The notes under the pieces: model-generated
The model's database searches: none
Told to the model about the DNA's origin: nothing
What the model saw: only the letters and a program-made list of their open reading frames with translations
NCBI GenBank assembly: GCA_017477035.1
Contig: JAFUXW010000001.1
Span: forward strand, 1-17,999
Length of the DNA: 17,999 nucleotides
Direction of reading: 5' to 3'
From: Alphaproteobacteria bacterium
GTDB taxonomy: Bacteria > Pseudomonadota > Alphaproteobacteria > RF32 > CAG-239
Program-made: the position numbers and the translations under genes
Shown here: positions 6,578 through 13,551 of the stretch, in pieces
Layout of the letters: every line of letters begins with the position of its first letter
Numbering within the stretch: position 1 is the stretch's first letter

Positions 6578-7474
6578 ATGAATACAAGAGCGCTGAAATC
6601 TGAATTTTTCAAAGAATTTGAAAAGGGTGGAAAATACGAAAAAATCGTAGAATTAGTCAAAACAGACAACAGCTTAATCATGTGCATGCGCGGAAGTTAT
6701 GTGACAATTTATTATAAGAGCTTACAAATTCTAAAAATTAAAGAAAAAGGAACATTTGAAGTAGATTCTAATTACGGAATTGATGTAAAAGATTATGATA
6801 ATAATTGGGTTCTTTATTTTAAGGATGCTAAAGAAGCTTTAGATAAGCATAATAAAGTTGAAAAACTGGAAAAAGAAGTTCAACAAGCATTGGTTAAAGA
6901 AAATAACCGCGGTTCAATATGCAATGAAACTGACTATTTTATTTTAGATATTGAATATACGCAAAGTGATTTTGATGGACGTTTTGATGCATTAGCAGTT
7001 TATTGGCCGAAAGATAAACGCAAAAACGGCAATAATTTAAAATTAGCTTTTGTCGAAGTAAAAGCAGGAGAAAAAGCCATTTCAGGAACATCGAGTGTAT
7101 ATCAACACTGCAAATCAGTTATTAAATTTATGGGCGAACTTAATAAAGATAATAATAAAGATGAATTCCTTGAAGACTTAGAAAAAGTGATTGAACAACA
7201 GCGCAAGCTCGGTTTATGGGAATACGATAATTCCCACGAGATAACATTTTCGCGCACGGAAAAGCCACAACTAATTTTTGTTTTGGTAAATTATAACCCT
7301 AATTCCAGATCCCTTGACAATGAAATCGAGAAAATAGGCAAATATGTTGAGGAATATGAAAATGAAATTCCGATTGAAACGCTTTTTGCCAAATCTTCGT
7401 TCATGGGGTATGGCTTATATGATAGTTGTATGCTGTCTTTAAAACACGTTCAAAAACGAGTTTGCCGAGGGTAA
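6578..7474 (+). CDS. PD-(D/E)XK nuclease-like protein, first gene of a three-gene operon
   Basis: The 298-residue product probably has a restriction-endonuclease-like core. Asp137 in GRFDALAVYW and the Glu160-Val-Lys162 of LAFVEVKAG give the D-x(22)-E-x-K pattern. Glu117 or Glu126 in the helix-rich stretch before it could be the additional acidic residue. The N-terminal 100 residues have a beta-rich pattern (LIMCMRGSYVTIYYKSLQILKI) that I associate with predicted PD-(D/E)XK proteins of the PGN_0703-like kind. The start has AGGAG 8 nt upstream. The stop is one base before the ATG of the metallo-beta-lactamase-fold gene, so they are co-transcribed. A nucleic-acid target is inferred; defence or repair is the likely setting. 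Confidence 0.8.
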   Translation: MNTRALKSEFFKEFEKGGKYEKIVELVKTDNSLIMCMRGSYVTIYYKSLQILKIKEKGTFEVDSNYGIDVKDYDNNWVLYFKDAKEALDKHNKVEKLEKEVQQALVKENNRGSICNETDYFILDIEYTQSDFDGRFDALAVYWPKDKRKNGNNLKLAFVEVKAGEKAISGTSSVYQHCKSVIKFMGELNKDNNKDEFLEDLEKVIEQQRKLGLWEYDNSHEITFSRTEKPQLIFVLVNYNPNSRSLDNEIEKIGKYVEEYENEIPIETLFAKSSFMGYGLYDSCMLSLKHVQKRVCRG

Positions 7475-7475
7475 T

Positions 7476-8672
7476 ATGAAGGCTTGTATCAAACGCGGAG
7501 CAAAAGAAATCGGCGGATCGGCAGTTGAACTGACTGCCACAAACGGCGAACGGCTAATCGTAGATTTAGGTTTACCTTTGGATGCGGAAGAAAATACCGC
7601 CGATTTATTGCCTGATATTAAAGGACTAAAGCAAAAAACAGATGATTTGCTCGGTATTTTAATCTCGCATCCGCACCAAGACCATTACGGCTTGGTTTTA
7701 CACATTGATAAATCTATTCCGATTTATATGGGTGAAGCAACGGCAAAGATTATGGATGTTTGTATTAAGCATAATCTACCGCAAGCCTTTACTTTTGAAA
7801 ATCAACATATCTTTGAGAGTTATAAACCTTTTAATATTAGTACATTTAAAATAACCCCCTATTTGGTTGACCATTCCGCATATGGAGCACACGCTTTTCT
7901 GATAGAAGCCGATGGCAGGCGTTTGTTTTACAGCGGAGACTTTCGTGCACACGGACGAAAAGGAAAATTGTTTGATTATCTTATCAAAAATCCGCCCAAA
8001 GATATTGATGTACTAATGATGGAAGGCTCTTGTCTCGGGCGCGAGCTGTCCGAAAAATACCCATCGGAACAATCTTTGCAAGCTGAATTTGAAAAGGTAT
8101 TTAAACAAACAAAAGGTGCTGTTTTCATTCAAAGCTCTTCACAAAATATAGACCGTGTCGTCACAATTTACAGAGCCGCAAAGAAAAACGGCAGAACTTT
8201 GGTTATGAGCGGTTATACCGGACATATTTTAATGGCGTTAAACAACCCGCACTTGCCCAGTTTTAAGTGGCCGGATGTTAAAAAATTTGCCACCGATAGC
8301 ACAATGCCACATCATATTACCAAAGAAATGATAGAAAAAAATCCCAACAAATATGTGATTATGCTCGGCGGACCGATTTTTAATATCCTAAAAAACGGCT
8401 CGCTTATCAACGAAAACACCTCTTTTATCTATTCCATGTGGGAGGGATATAAGGAGTTGTATCAGGAACGGCTTAGTTTGATGAAAGAAAAGCAAGTGCC
8501 GATGTTTGACATACACACTTCCGGACACGCGGATATTCCGACCTTAAAACAATTTGCTGCGGCGCTTAAGCCTAAAAAAATTGTGCCGATACACACATTT
8601 TTCCCCGAACAATTTAAGGAAATGTTTGATAACACCGAACTGCACAAAGATAACGAAATTTTTGAAATATGA
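7476..8672 (+). CDS. RNase J-like metallo-beta-lactamase-fold hydrolase
   Basis: The 398-residue product is a metal-dependent hydrolase of the RNase J/beta-CASP branch. The signature HPHQDH (residues 65-70) gives the zinc ligands of motif II, DH at 132-133 is a candidate further ligand, and YSGDF near 152-156 supplies another Asp. The C-terminus carries HTSGH (347-351), followed by LKPKKIVPIHTFFPEQF, the arrangement seen in RNase J and the archaeal CPSF-like enzymes. A beta-CASP-type insert lies between (IQSSSQNIDRVVTIYRAAKK). It is shorter than RNase J (about 550 residues) and lacks its C-terminal domain. Ribonuclease or 5'-exonuclease activity is inferred. It sits between the nuclease-like gene (1-nt gap) and the WYL gene (9-nt gap), so it works with them or is controlled with them. 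Confidence 0.88.
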   Translation: MKACIKRGAKEIGGSAVELTATNGERLIVDLGLPLDAEENTADLLPDIKGLKQKTDDLLGILISHPHQDHYGLVLHIDKSIPIYMGEATAKIMDVCIKHNLPQAFTFENQHIFESYKPFNISTFKITPYLVDHSAYGAHAFLIEADGRRLFYSGDFRAHGRKGKLFDYLIKNPPKDIDVLMMEGSCLGRELSEKYPSEQSLQAEFEKVFKQTKGAVFIQSSSQNIDRVVTIYRAAKKNGRTLVMSGYTGHILMALNNPHLPSFKWPDVKKFATDSTMPHHITKEMIEKNPNKYVIMLGGPIFNILKNGSLINENTSFIYSMWEGYKELYQERLSLMKEKQVPMFDIHTSGHADIPTLKQFAAALKPKKIVPIHTFFPEQFKEMFDNTELHKDNEIFEI

Positions 8673-8681
8673 GGATATACC

Positions 8682-9671
8682 ATGGAAAAAGGTCATTCAG
8701 CCAGACTTGAAAAAGTTGAAAACATGATACGGCTTATCAACCGAATGGCCGGCTCTACCGAGGGTATCAGCCTCATGGATATTATGAGCGAATATCGTGT
8801 TTGCCGCCGCACTGCCGAACGAATGTTAAACGTTATAAAGGCAATCTATGCGGCTCAACTTGAAGAGGTTGATAACGGGGAGAATTACAAAGCTTACCGT
8901 TTGCAGGAATTATATCGCCAAGGGCCGATAAAACTTTCTCCGCAAGAACTGACCTGTTTGACTAAAGCCGTAAAGTTAGCCGAGCGTGATAAACTGAGCA
9001 ATCTGGCTCATGATTTAAAAGCATTGGAAAGTCGGCTTAAGGCTATTTGCAAACACAAAGATTTATTAGACAGCGAATATTTTTCGGAAATAGAAGACGT
9101 CGGAATGGTTGCCGGACCGAAATATAAGGTAGATTCGGAACTCTTGAGCAAAATTCGAAATGCTGTTACAAATTGGCAAGAAATTGTCGTTACGCATAAA
9201 TTGCGGGCAACCGGCGAAATAAAAAAGTTTCAAATTCAACCATACGGCATTTTATATGGAACCAGACCGTATTTAGTTGCCTATTTGCCGGAAGAACAAG
9301 ATTATCGTTATTTTTGCATTTCCAATATATTAAAAGCGGAAATGACGGACATCAGGTTTACGCGAAACGAACAATTTTCTCTTAAAGAATATGCCGAGCG
9401 TTCTTTCGGCAGTTTTCAGGAAGAACCCATAAATGTTGTTTGGAAAGTCAGCTCCAATCGTGCCGAAGATGCCGTAAATTATCAATTTCATCCCTCGCAG
9501 ACCATTGAGAGACAAACCGATGGCAGTCTGATTGTGCGGTTTACGGCCGGCGGAATGAAAGAAATGTGCTGGCATTTATTCACTTGGGAAGGCGATATTC
9601 AGATTTTAGAGCCGGAATCCTTAAAAGAAACAATGCATCATCTGTTGGATAAAGCTAAGAAATCTTTATAA
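8682..9671 (+). CDS. WYL-domain transcriptional regulator
   Basis: The 329-residue product has the architecture of WYL regulators. It has an N-terminal winged helix-turn-helix (about residues 10-52, ending RRTAERMLNVIKAI), a linker, a WYL domain with the signature PYGILYGTRPYLVAYL (187-202), and a C-terminal WCX-like domain (about 245-329). WYL domains are thought to sense nucleic acids or nucleotide ligands, and they commonly regulate defence and DNA-damage genes. It is last in the operon, 9 nt after the metallo-beta-lactamase-fold gene. That makes it the obvious candidate to bind the 21-bp element found in front of its own operon and of two DnaQ-like transcription units. Its stop overlaps the stop of the convergent gene at 9666 by six bases (TTATAA), leaving no room for a terminator. 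Confidence 0.9.
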   Translation: MEKGHSARLEKVENMIRLINRMAGSTEGISLMDIMSEYRVCRRTAERMLNVIKAIYAAQLEEVDNGENYKAYRLQELYRQGPIKLSPQELTCLTKAVKLAERDKLSNLAHDLKALESRLKAICKHKDLLDSEYFSEIEDVGMVAGPKYKVDSELLSKIRNAVTNWQEIVVTHKLRATGEIKKFQIQPYGILYGTRPYLVAYLPEEQDYRYFCISNILKAEMTDIRFTRNEQFSLKEYAERSFGSFQEEPINVVWKVSSNRAEDAVNYQFHPSQTIERQTDGSLIVRFTAGGMKEMCWHLFTWEGDIQILEPESLKETMHHLLDKAKKSL

Positions 9672-10157
9672 ATTTTGTAGTTTAGAATAAAGCTGAACAC
9701 AATAATCGCACTCATTCTCTTTAAAGTTAAACAAATCGGAATCTTTTAACTTGAGTTTGCAACCGACATCAACAATGTCATTTTCCTCCATACCTGTTTT
9801 TACATAGAGCATTTCTTTTAAATCTATAAATGTATTTGGCAGCGACTGTTCCAGTTCTCGTTCCAAAACAGATTTTGTTTGTTGAGCATCATAGCAAACA
9901 ATATCTTTATTGCCTATGAAAACCAAAAAATCTTCTTTCAATTCGCTGATTGTCTTAGAATTTTCAACTTGTTTACGCGATAAACCATAAAACAAATCTA
10001 TAAAATTAGGTAGTTTATCCTGCGGATTAACCGGCGTATAAAATCTTTTCCCCATGAGATATCCTTGTTCATTAAATTCTATGGCATGAATGGAAAGGAT
10101 TTTGCCCTCATAAGGATTCTTTCCCGTTGTTTTAACAAATAGTGCTATTTTATTCAT
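9666..10157 (-). CDS. DnaQ-fold paralogue with all catalytic motifs lost
   Basis: The 163-residue product is the same length as the DnaQ-like protein at 5518 and aligns with it throughout (VNPQDKLPNFIDLFYGLSRKQV matches INPKQKVSEEAVQVHGL). The catalytic positions are replaced: FDTETTG becomes FVKTTGK, the Exo II Asp region reads YDAQQTKSVL, and the Exo III HGALLD block reads FNFKENEC. It should have no nuclease activity and may serve as a structural or binding subunit. The ATG has AAGGAG 6 nt upstream. It overlaps the end of the previous paralogue by 8 bp, so the two are translated from one message driven from about 10700. It meets the WYL gene tail to tail. Confidence 0.75.
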   Translation of the reverse strand: MNKIALFVKTTGKNPYEGKILSIHAIEFNEQGYLMGKRFYTPVNPQDKLPNFIDLFYGLSRKQVENSKTISELKEDFLVFIGNKDIVCYDAQQTKSVLERELEQSLPNTFIDLKEMLYVKTGMEENDIVDVGCKLKLKDSDLFNFKENECDYCVQLYSKLQNL

Positions 10158-10662
10158 CTTTATCTCCTTTTGCGGTTAAGTTCTTATACATTTGCGCCAA
10201 CATATAACATTTTGATAGAGGTCTCAGGCATAGCATTGTATCCAGATTATCGATGTTAAATTTGTTCAATAAGGCAAAAAAATCACATTTCTCTTTAGGA
10301 AACTTCTTTTTTGCAAGTTCTGAAAGAACTACAATCTCATTCGGCAAAGCAAATCCGAGAGCGGTGTAAATAAAATATAAACTTTCGGATTCGCTGAAGA
10401 CGATAATATCTTTCCCATCAACAAAACTTAAAAATGAATTTTCCAGTTCGGAAAATGATGGTTTATTTTGTATTGTTGCTTGTGTGATTCCCGTTTTAAT
10501 CGAAACTTGCCTCGGAATACTGTGTTTAGGATTAACCAATGAACAGAGAATATTTCCAGTTAATCTGTAACCTTCATCAATTTCCACCGCGACCAGAGAA
10601 ATAATCTTATCTTTTTCAAAGCTTTGACCTGTTGTTTCTATGTCTATCACAATTTTTCGCAT
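10150..10662 (-). CDS. DnaQ-fold paralogue retaining only the first catalytic motif
   Basis: The product has about 170 residues. Exo I is intact (IVIDIETTG, Asp7 and Glu9). The Exo II Asp is replaced (IVFSESESLYFIYTALG, Ser at that position), and the Exo III His and Asp are gone (LCLRPLSKCYMLAQMY). It is therefore probably inactive as a DEDD exonuclease. I prefer the ATG at 10662 because AAAGGAGG precedes it and it starts the fold directly (MRKIVIDIE). The frame is open 16 codons further upstream (10710), but that extension would cover the 21-bp element and has no ribosome site. It is the first gene of a two-gene operon with the paralogue at 9666. Confidence 0.8.
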   Translation of the reverse strand: MRKIVIDIETTGQSFEKDKIISLVAVEIDEGYRLTGNILCSLVNPKHSIPRQVSIKTGITQATIQNKPSFSELENSFLSFVDGKDIIVFSESESLYFIYTALGFALPNEIVVLSELAKKKFPKEKCDFFALLNKFNIDNLDTMLCLRPLSKCYMLAQMYKNLTAKGDKDE

Positions 10663-10701
10663 GTAACCTCCTTTGTTAATAATAAACGCTATAAAATATA
10701 A

Positions 10702-10722
10702 ATGCGCCATACTCGGTCATAT
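10702..10722 (-). promoter_or_regulatory. 21-bp shared element, copy 3 (upstream of the two-gene DnaQ-like operon)
   Basis: On the gene's strand this copy contains TGACCGAGTATGGCGCAT. It matches copy 2 at 15 of 21 positions, including the central GACCGA and the flanking AT ends. It lies 39 nt before the start codon at 10662, in the same orientation to the gene as copies 1 and 2. It is the most diverged copy. Confidence 0.45.
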
Positions 10723-10776
10723 CACACGATATTAAGTCATTACACATACAATTATACATAAAATAATACTTTATGA

Positions 10777-10805
10777 TTGACAAATAAATTAACTTATGCT
10801 ATATC
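10777..10805 (+). promoter_or_regulatory. Sigma-70-type promoter of the phage-like module
   Basis: A perfect -35 box TTGACA (10777-10782) is followed after 17 bp by TATATC (10800-10805). The ATG at 10840, with AGGAGATATGAA before it, lies 34 nt downstream. This is the strongest promoter match I saw in the window. Confidence 0.65.
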
Positions 10806-10839
10806 TCTATTATGGACAGCTAGAAATAGGAGATATGAA

Positions 10840-11202
10840 ATGTTTGAAAAATTTGAGAAGAAAGGCAAAAAGGAAACTCCGGTCGCGTCTGTATCGACAC
10901 TCGGGAGACTGGCCTTAAATCAGACAGCCGTTACAAATTTTGCCCTTGGCAATGCTAAATATGCTACTCTTTTCTTTGATAAAGAAGAAAATCTTATCGG
11001 GATTCGCTTCAGTAATCAAAAAGAAGAAAGCTCGTTTAAGGTGCAATGGCGAGAAAATTCAGGTTTGTTTCTGACTATCAAAAATTTTTTTGAAGCTTAC
11101 GAAATAGATTTTTCTCAAACATATTTTTGTGATGTTGAGCAAGATAAAGAAAACAAATCATTCATCATAATCGACTTAAAAACCCGTCGGGAAAGGAGGT
11201 AA
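10840..11202 (+). CDS. Small hypothetical protein, first gene of the phage-like module
   Basis: This 120-residue protein has no family I can name. It starts with a lysine-rich stretch (FEKFEKKGKKETP), then a hydrophilic beta-rich core (YATLFFDKEENLIGIRFSN, then SSFKVQWRENSGLFLTIKNFFEAYEIDF), and ends with a basic tail (KTRRERR). The start at 10840 is set by the ribosome site AGGAGAT; an upstream in-frame start at 10777 would lie in the -35 box. It is driven by a near-consensus promoter and separated from the methyltransferase by 201 bp containing competing hairpins. The compact size and basic ends suggest a small DNA- or RNA-binding phage-type protein, but that is a guess. Confidence 0.65.
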   Translation: MFEKFEKKGKKETPVASVSTLGRLALNQTAVTNFALGNAKYATLFFDKEENLIGIRFSNQKEESSFKVQWRENSGLFLTIKNFFEAYEIDFSQTYFCDVEQDKENKSFIIIDLKTRRERR

Positions 11203-11245
11203 CAGCAACAAGATATTAAACAACAAAAAAGAGACAAGAAAATTG

Positions 11246-11310
11246 GCATTTCCTTATCTCCAGAGAAATGCTAATATAGCACTCCAAACAAGTTTATATT
11301 AGCATTTCTC
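11246..11310. repeat. Three mutually complementary segments forming alternative hairpins
   Basis: GAGAAATGCTAATATA (11263-11278) pairs perfectly over 16 bp with 11295-11310 around a 16-nt loop. The same GAAATGC core can instead pair with GCATTTC at 11246-11252. The two hairpins exclude each other, as in attenuators and switches. No T-run follows the larger hairpin. It lies between the first small gene and the ParB-methyltransferase gene. Confidence 0.55.
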
Positions 11311-11403
11311 CCTTAAAAATCAATACCTTTTTGAAATATACGAACTTAAAGTGCGTGCATTTTAAGAAAGGGTAAATTTATTTTTCAAATGGAGAAACTT
11401 AAA

Positions 11404-12735
11404 ATGAAAAACATTTTAACTGTTGAGTATACCGACCTTAATATACTAAAAGCATACACTAACAATGCGAAAATACACAATGAAAAGCAGTTGCAGGCTT
11501 TGTCCGCATCTATTAAGCAATTTGGTTTTAATAATCCGATATTAATTGATGAGAATAGCGAAATTATTGCCGGTCACGGGCGCTATGAAGCGGCTAAAAT
11601 TATCGGTCTGACGGAAGTTCCGATTATCAGATTAAGTCATCTATCCGAGGCTCAAAAACGAGCTTATCGGCTTGCCGACAACAAAATTAACGAGCTTGGC
11701 GGTTGGAATGAAGACACCTTAAAACTTGAGCTCGCGGAACTTGAAACATTATGCGACGATTTTGACATCACCATTACCGGATTCGATACTGTGGAATTGG
11801 ATGTTTTGTTAGATGACAGCGAAAAAGAACACAAAACCAGCGAAACTTTAAATACTGAGCCTTATGTGCCGGAAAATGAAATTGTTACCAACTCAGGCGA
11901 TGTATGGGTGCTTGGCAAACATCGTATTATCTGCGGAAATTCGCTGGAGGAAGAAACTTTTTCAAAACTGATGAACGGTAAAAAAGCCAATATGGTACTG
12001 CAAGATCCTCCGTTTAATGTCAAAATACAAGGTCATGTCGGCGGTAGCGGTAAAATCAAGCATAAAGAATTTGCCTTTGCTTCCGGCGAAATGAATGACA
12101 AAGAGTTTACAACATTTCTGGAAAATAATTTTAAGCTGTGCGCCAGTTATACAAAACGCGGCTCTTTGCACTTTAATTTTATGGATTGGCGACATGCATC
12201 GCATATTCTTGGAGCTGCTCAAAAAGTATTTACCTCCTTTATAAATCTTTGTGTTTGGGATAAAGGTACCGGCGGTATGGGTAGTTTATATCGCAGTCAG
12301 CACGAGCTTTGCTTTATTTTCAAAAACGGAAAAGAGTCTCATATCAATAATGTTGAACTCGGTAAAAACGGACGTTATCGCACGAATATCTGGCACTATA
12401 CCGGCGTTAACAGTTTCGGACGGCATAAAAAAGATTTGAAAATGCACCCGACGGTAAAACCCGTAGAAATGCTTTATGATGCGATTTTAGATGTTACCAA
12501 TCGCGGGGATTTGATATTGGATACTTTTCTCGGTTCCGGCTCAACGCTGATTGCCGCCGAAAAAGCACACAGGATTTGTTACGGCATTGAATTTGAGCCT
12601 TTGTATGTTGACACAGCTATTCGTCGTTTTCAAGAACTGTTTAATACAGAGGCTATCCGCGAAAGTGACGGCAAAAGATACAACGAATTGTTAGCAGAAA
12701 TTAAAGACAAGGAGAAAAACAATGGAGAACAATGA
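11404..12735 (+). CDS. ParB-domain DNA methyltransferase (N4/N6 type)
   Basis: This 443-residue fusion is common in phages and mobile elements. A ParB/Srx-like domain occupies about residues 5-110, with IIAGHGRYEAAKIIGLTEVPII (the GHGRxxAA motif). A beta-class methyltransferase follows, with motif IV DPPFN near 202 and motif I DTFLGSGSTLIAAEK near 375, in the order IV then I. It transfers a methyl group from S-adenosylmethionine to adenine N6 or cytosine N4; the target site cannot be read from the sequence. The start at 11404 is preferred because GGAGAA precedes it; the in-frame ATG at 11389 has no ribosome site. Its last bases overlap the DUF5681 start, and AAGGAG for that gene lies inside this one. 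No restriction nuclease is adjacent, so modification of the element's own DNA is a likely role. Confidence 0.92.
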   Translation: MKNILTVEYTDLNILKAYTNNAKIHNEKQLQALSASIKQFGFNNPILIDENSEIIAGHGRYEAAKIIGLTEVPIIRLSHLSEAQKRAYRLADNKINELGGWNEDTLKLELAELETLCDDFDITITGFDTVELDVLLDDSEKEHKTSETLNTEPYVPENEIVTNSGDVWVLGKHRIICGNSLEEETFSKLMNGKKANMVLQDPPFNVKIQGHVGGSGKIKHKEFAFASGEMNDKEFTTFLENNFKLCASYTKRGSLHFNFMDWRHASHILGAAQKVFTSFINLCVWDKGTGGMGSLYRSQHELCFIFKNGKESHINNVELGKNGRYRTNIWHYTGVNSFGRHKKDLKMHPTVKPVEMLYDAILDVTNRGDLILDTFLGSGSTLIAAEKAHRICYGIEFEPLYVDTAIRRFQELFNTEAIRESDGKRYNELLAEIKDKEKNNGEQ

Positions 12736-13112
12736 TAAAAAAATCGGTTATGGCAATCCGCCAGAAGAAACACGGTTTGCCAAAGGGAAAAGGGAAAAGC
12801 GGTAATCCGAAAGGTCGTCCCAAAGGCAGTCGCAACACCTACAAACTTTTGGAAGATTTACTGGAAGAAAAGGTAACGATTATGCAGAATGGTCAACCCG
12901 TCAGATTGTCAAAAAAAGTTGCCATTCTGCTTCAAGCCGTTAATTCTGCGGTTAAAGGCGATTTAAAAGCTATTCGCGATTTATTTCCGCATTTGTTGGC
13001 CGTTGATGCTAAAGCGGAGGAAAAAGAACACAAGATATCATCGCTAAGAAAAGAAGATATTGAAATTTTAACTGCATTTTTAAAGGAGAACTCCTATGGA
13101 AAAAAAGATTAA
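12722..13112 (+). pseudogene. DUF5681 protein, frameshifted by a 7-bp tandem duplication
   Basis: The start at 12722 has AAGGAG 9 nt upstream and reads MENNDKKIGYGNPPEETRF, then AKGK, a typical DUF5681 beginning, but hits TAA at 12803-12805. The rest of the family motif (SGNPKGRPKGSRN) continues in the +1 frame. GGGAAAA occurs twice in tandem at 12785-12798, and removing one copy restores one open frame of about 127 residues to the stop at 13112. A second start at 12732, overlapping the methyltransferase stop as ATGA, opens the downstream frame with an unnatural N-terminus but keeps the conserved motif, so some product may still be made. DUF5681 proteins are small basic proteins found beside terminase genes. 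A small-terminase-like role is inference. Confidence 0.75.
12785..12798 (+). repeat. Tandem 7-bp repeat causing the frameshift
   Basis: GGGAAAA is present twice in direct tandem, within the codons that encode the conserved KGKSGNP motif of the DUF5681 protein. Seven is not a multiple of three, so gain or loss of one unit switches the reading frame. Confidence 0.8.
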
Positions 13113-13551
13113 TTATAACGAAGTGTTTAAACAACTGATTGAAATAAGCTCATTGACGACGGAAGAAGATAAAATTATTCGCAGTTTTATCGAAACCTTT
13201 AATAAAGCTTATTTTACACAAAAATCTAAAGTACAAGCTCTTCTTTTTAATTTAGCGATTGAAAGCGTTAAACATCATAATATGAAAAGAATTAAGGCTT
13301 GTAAAAACCAAAATCTAAGCAATGACAAAGAATCAATTCAAGAATGCGATACTTTGGAACTCTTAAAACCCGATAATACCGAATTAGAAAAAGACATGAA
13401 TTCATTGCCTAAAAAAACAGCTTCTGCTGACCTGCGTAATCCTAAGCTTATGCTTTGCCAAAGAGGCATTAATCCGCTAAGCAACAGAGAAAGACTGCTG
13501 CGCATGCTGATAGAATCGCTTATTATAGAGGAAGAAAAATATGGCGATTAG
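13096..13551 (+). CDS. Hypothetical protein between the DUF5681 and TerL genes
   Basis: The 151-residue product is not recognised. It is mostly helical and charged. An N-terminal segment (INYNEVFKQLIEISSLTTEEDKIIRSFIETFNKAYF) is followed by a hydrophilic middle region rich in Lys, Asn, Asp and Glu, and then a C-terminal helix RERLLRMLIESLIIEEEK. The start has AAGGAG close upstream and overlaps the preceding gene by 17 bp; its end overlaps the terminase start by 11 bp, so it belongs to the same translational unit. Its position directly before the large terminase is where small terminase subunits usually lie, but I see no helix-turn-helix to support that. Confidence 0.7.
   Translation: MEKKINYNEVFKQLIEISSLTTEEDKIIRSFIETFNKAYFTQKSKVQALLFNLAIESVKHHNMKRIKACKNQNLSNDKESIQECDTLELLKPDNTELEKDMNSLPKKTASADLRNPKLMLCQRGINPLSNRERLLRMLIESLIIEEEKYGD

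Noticed and set aside
10663..10710. N-terminal extension of the 10150 DnaQ-like protein
   Set aside because: It covers the shared 21-bp element, has no ribosome site, and the fold starts at the downstream ATG, which has a strong AAAGGAGG.
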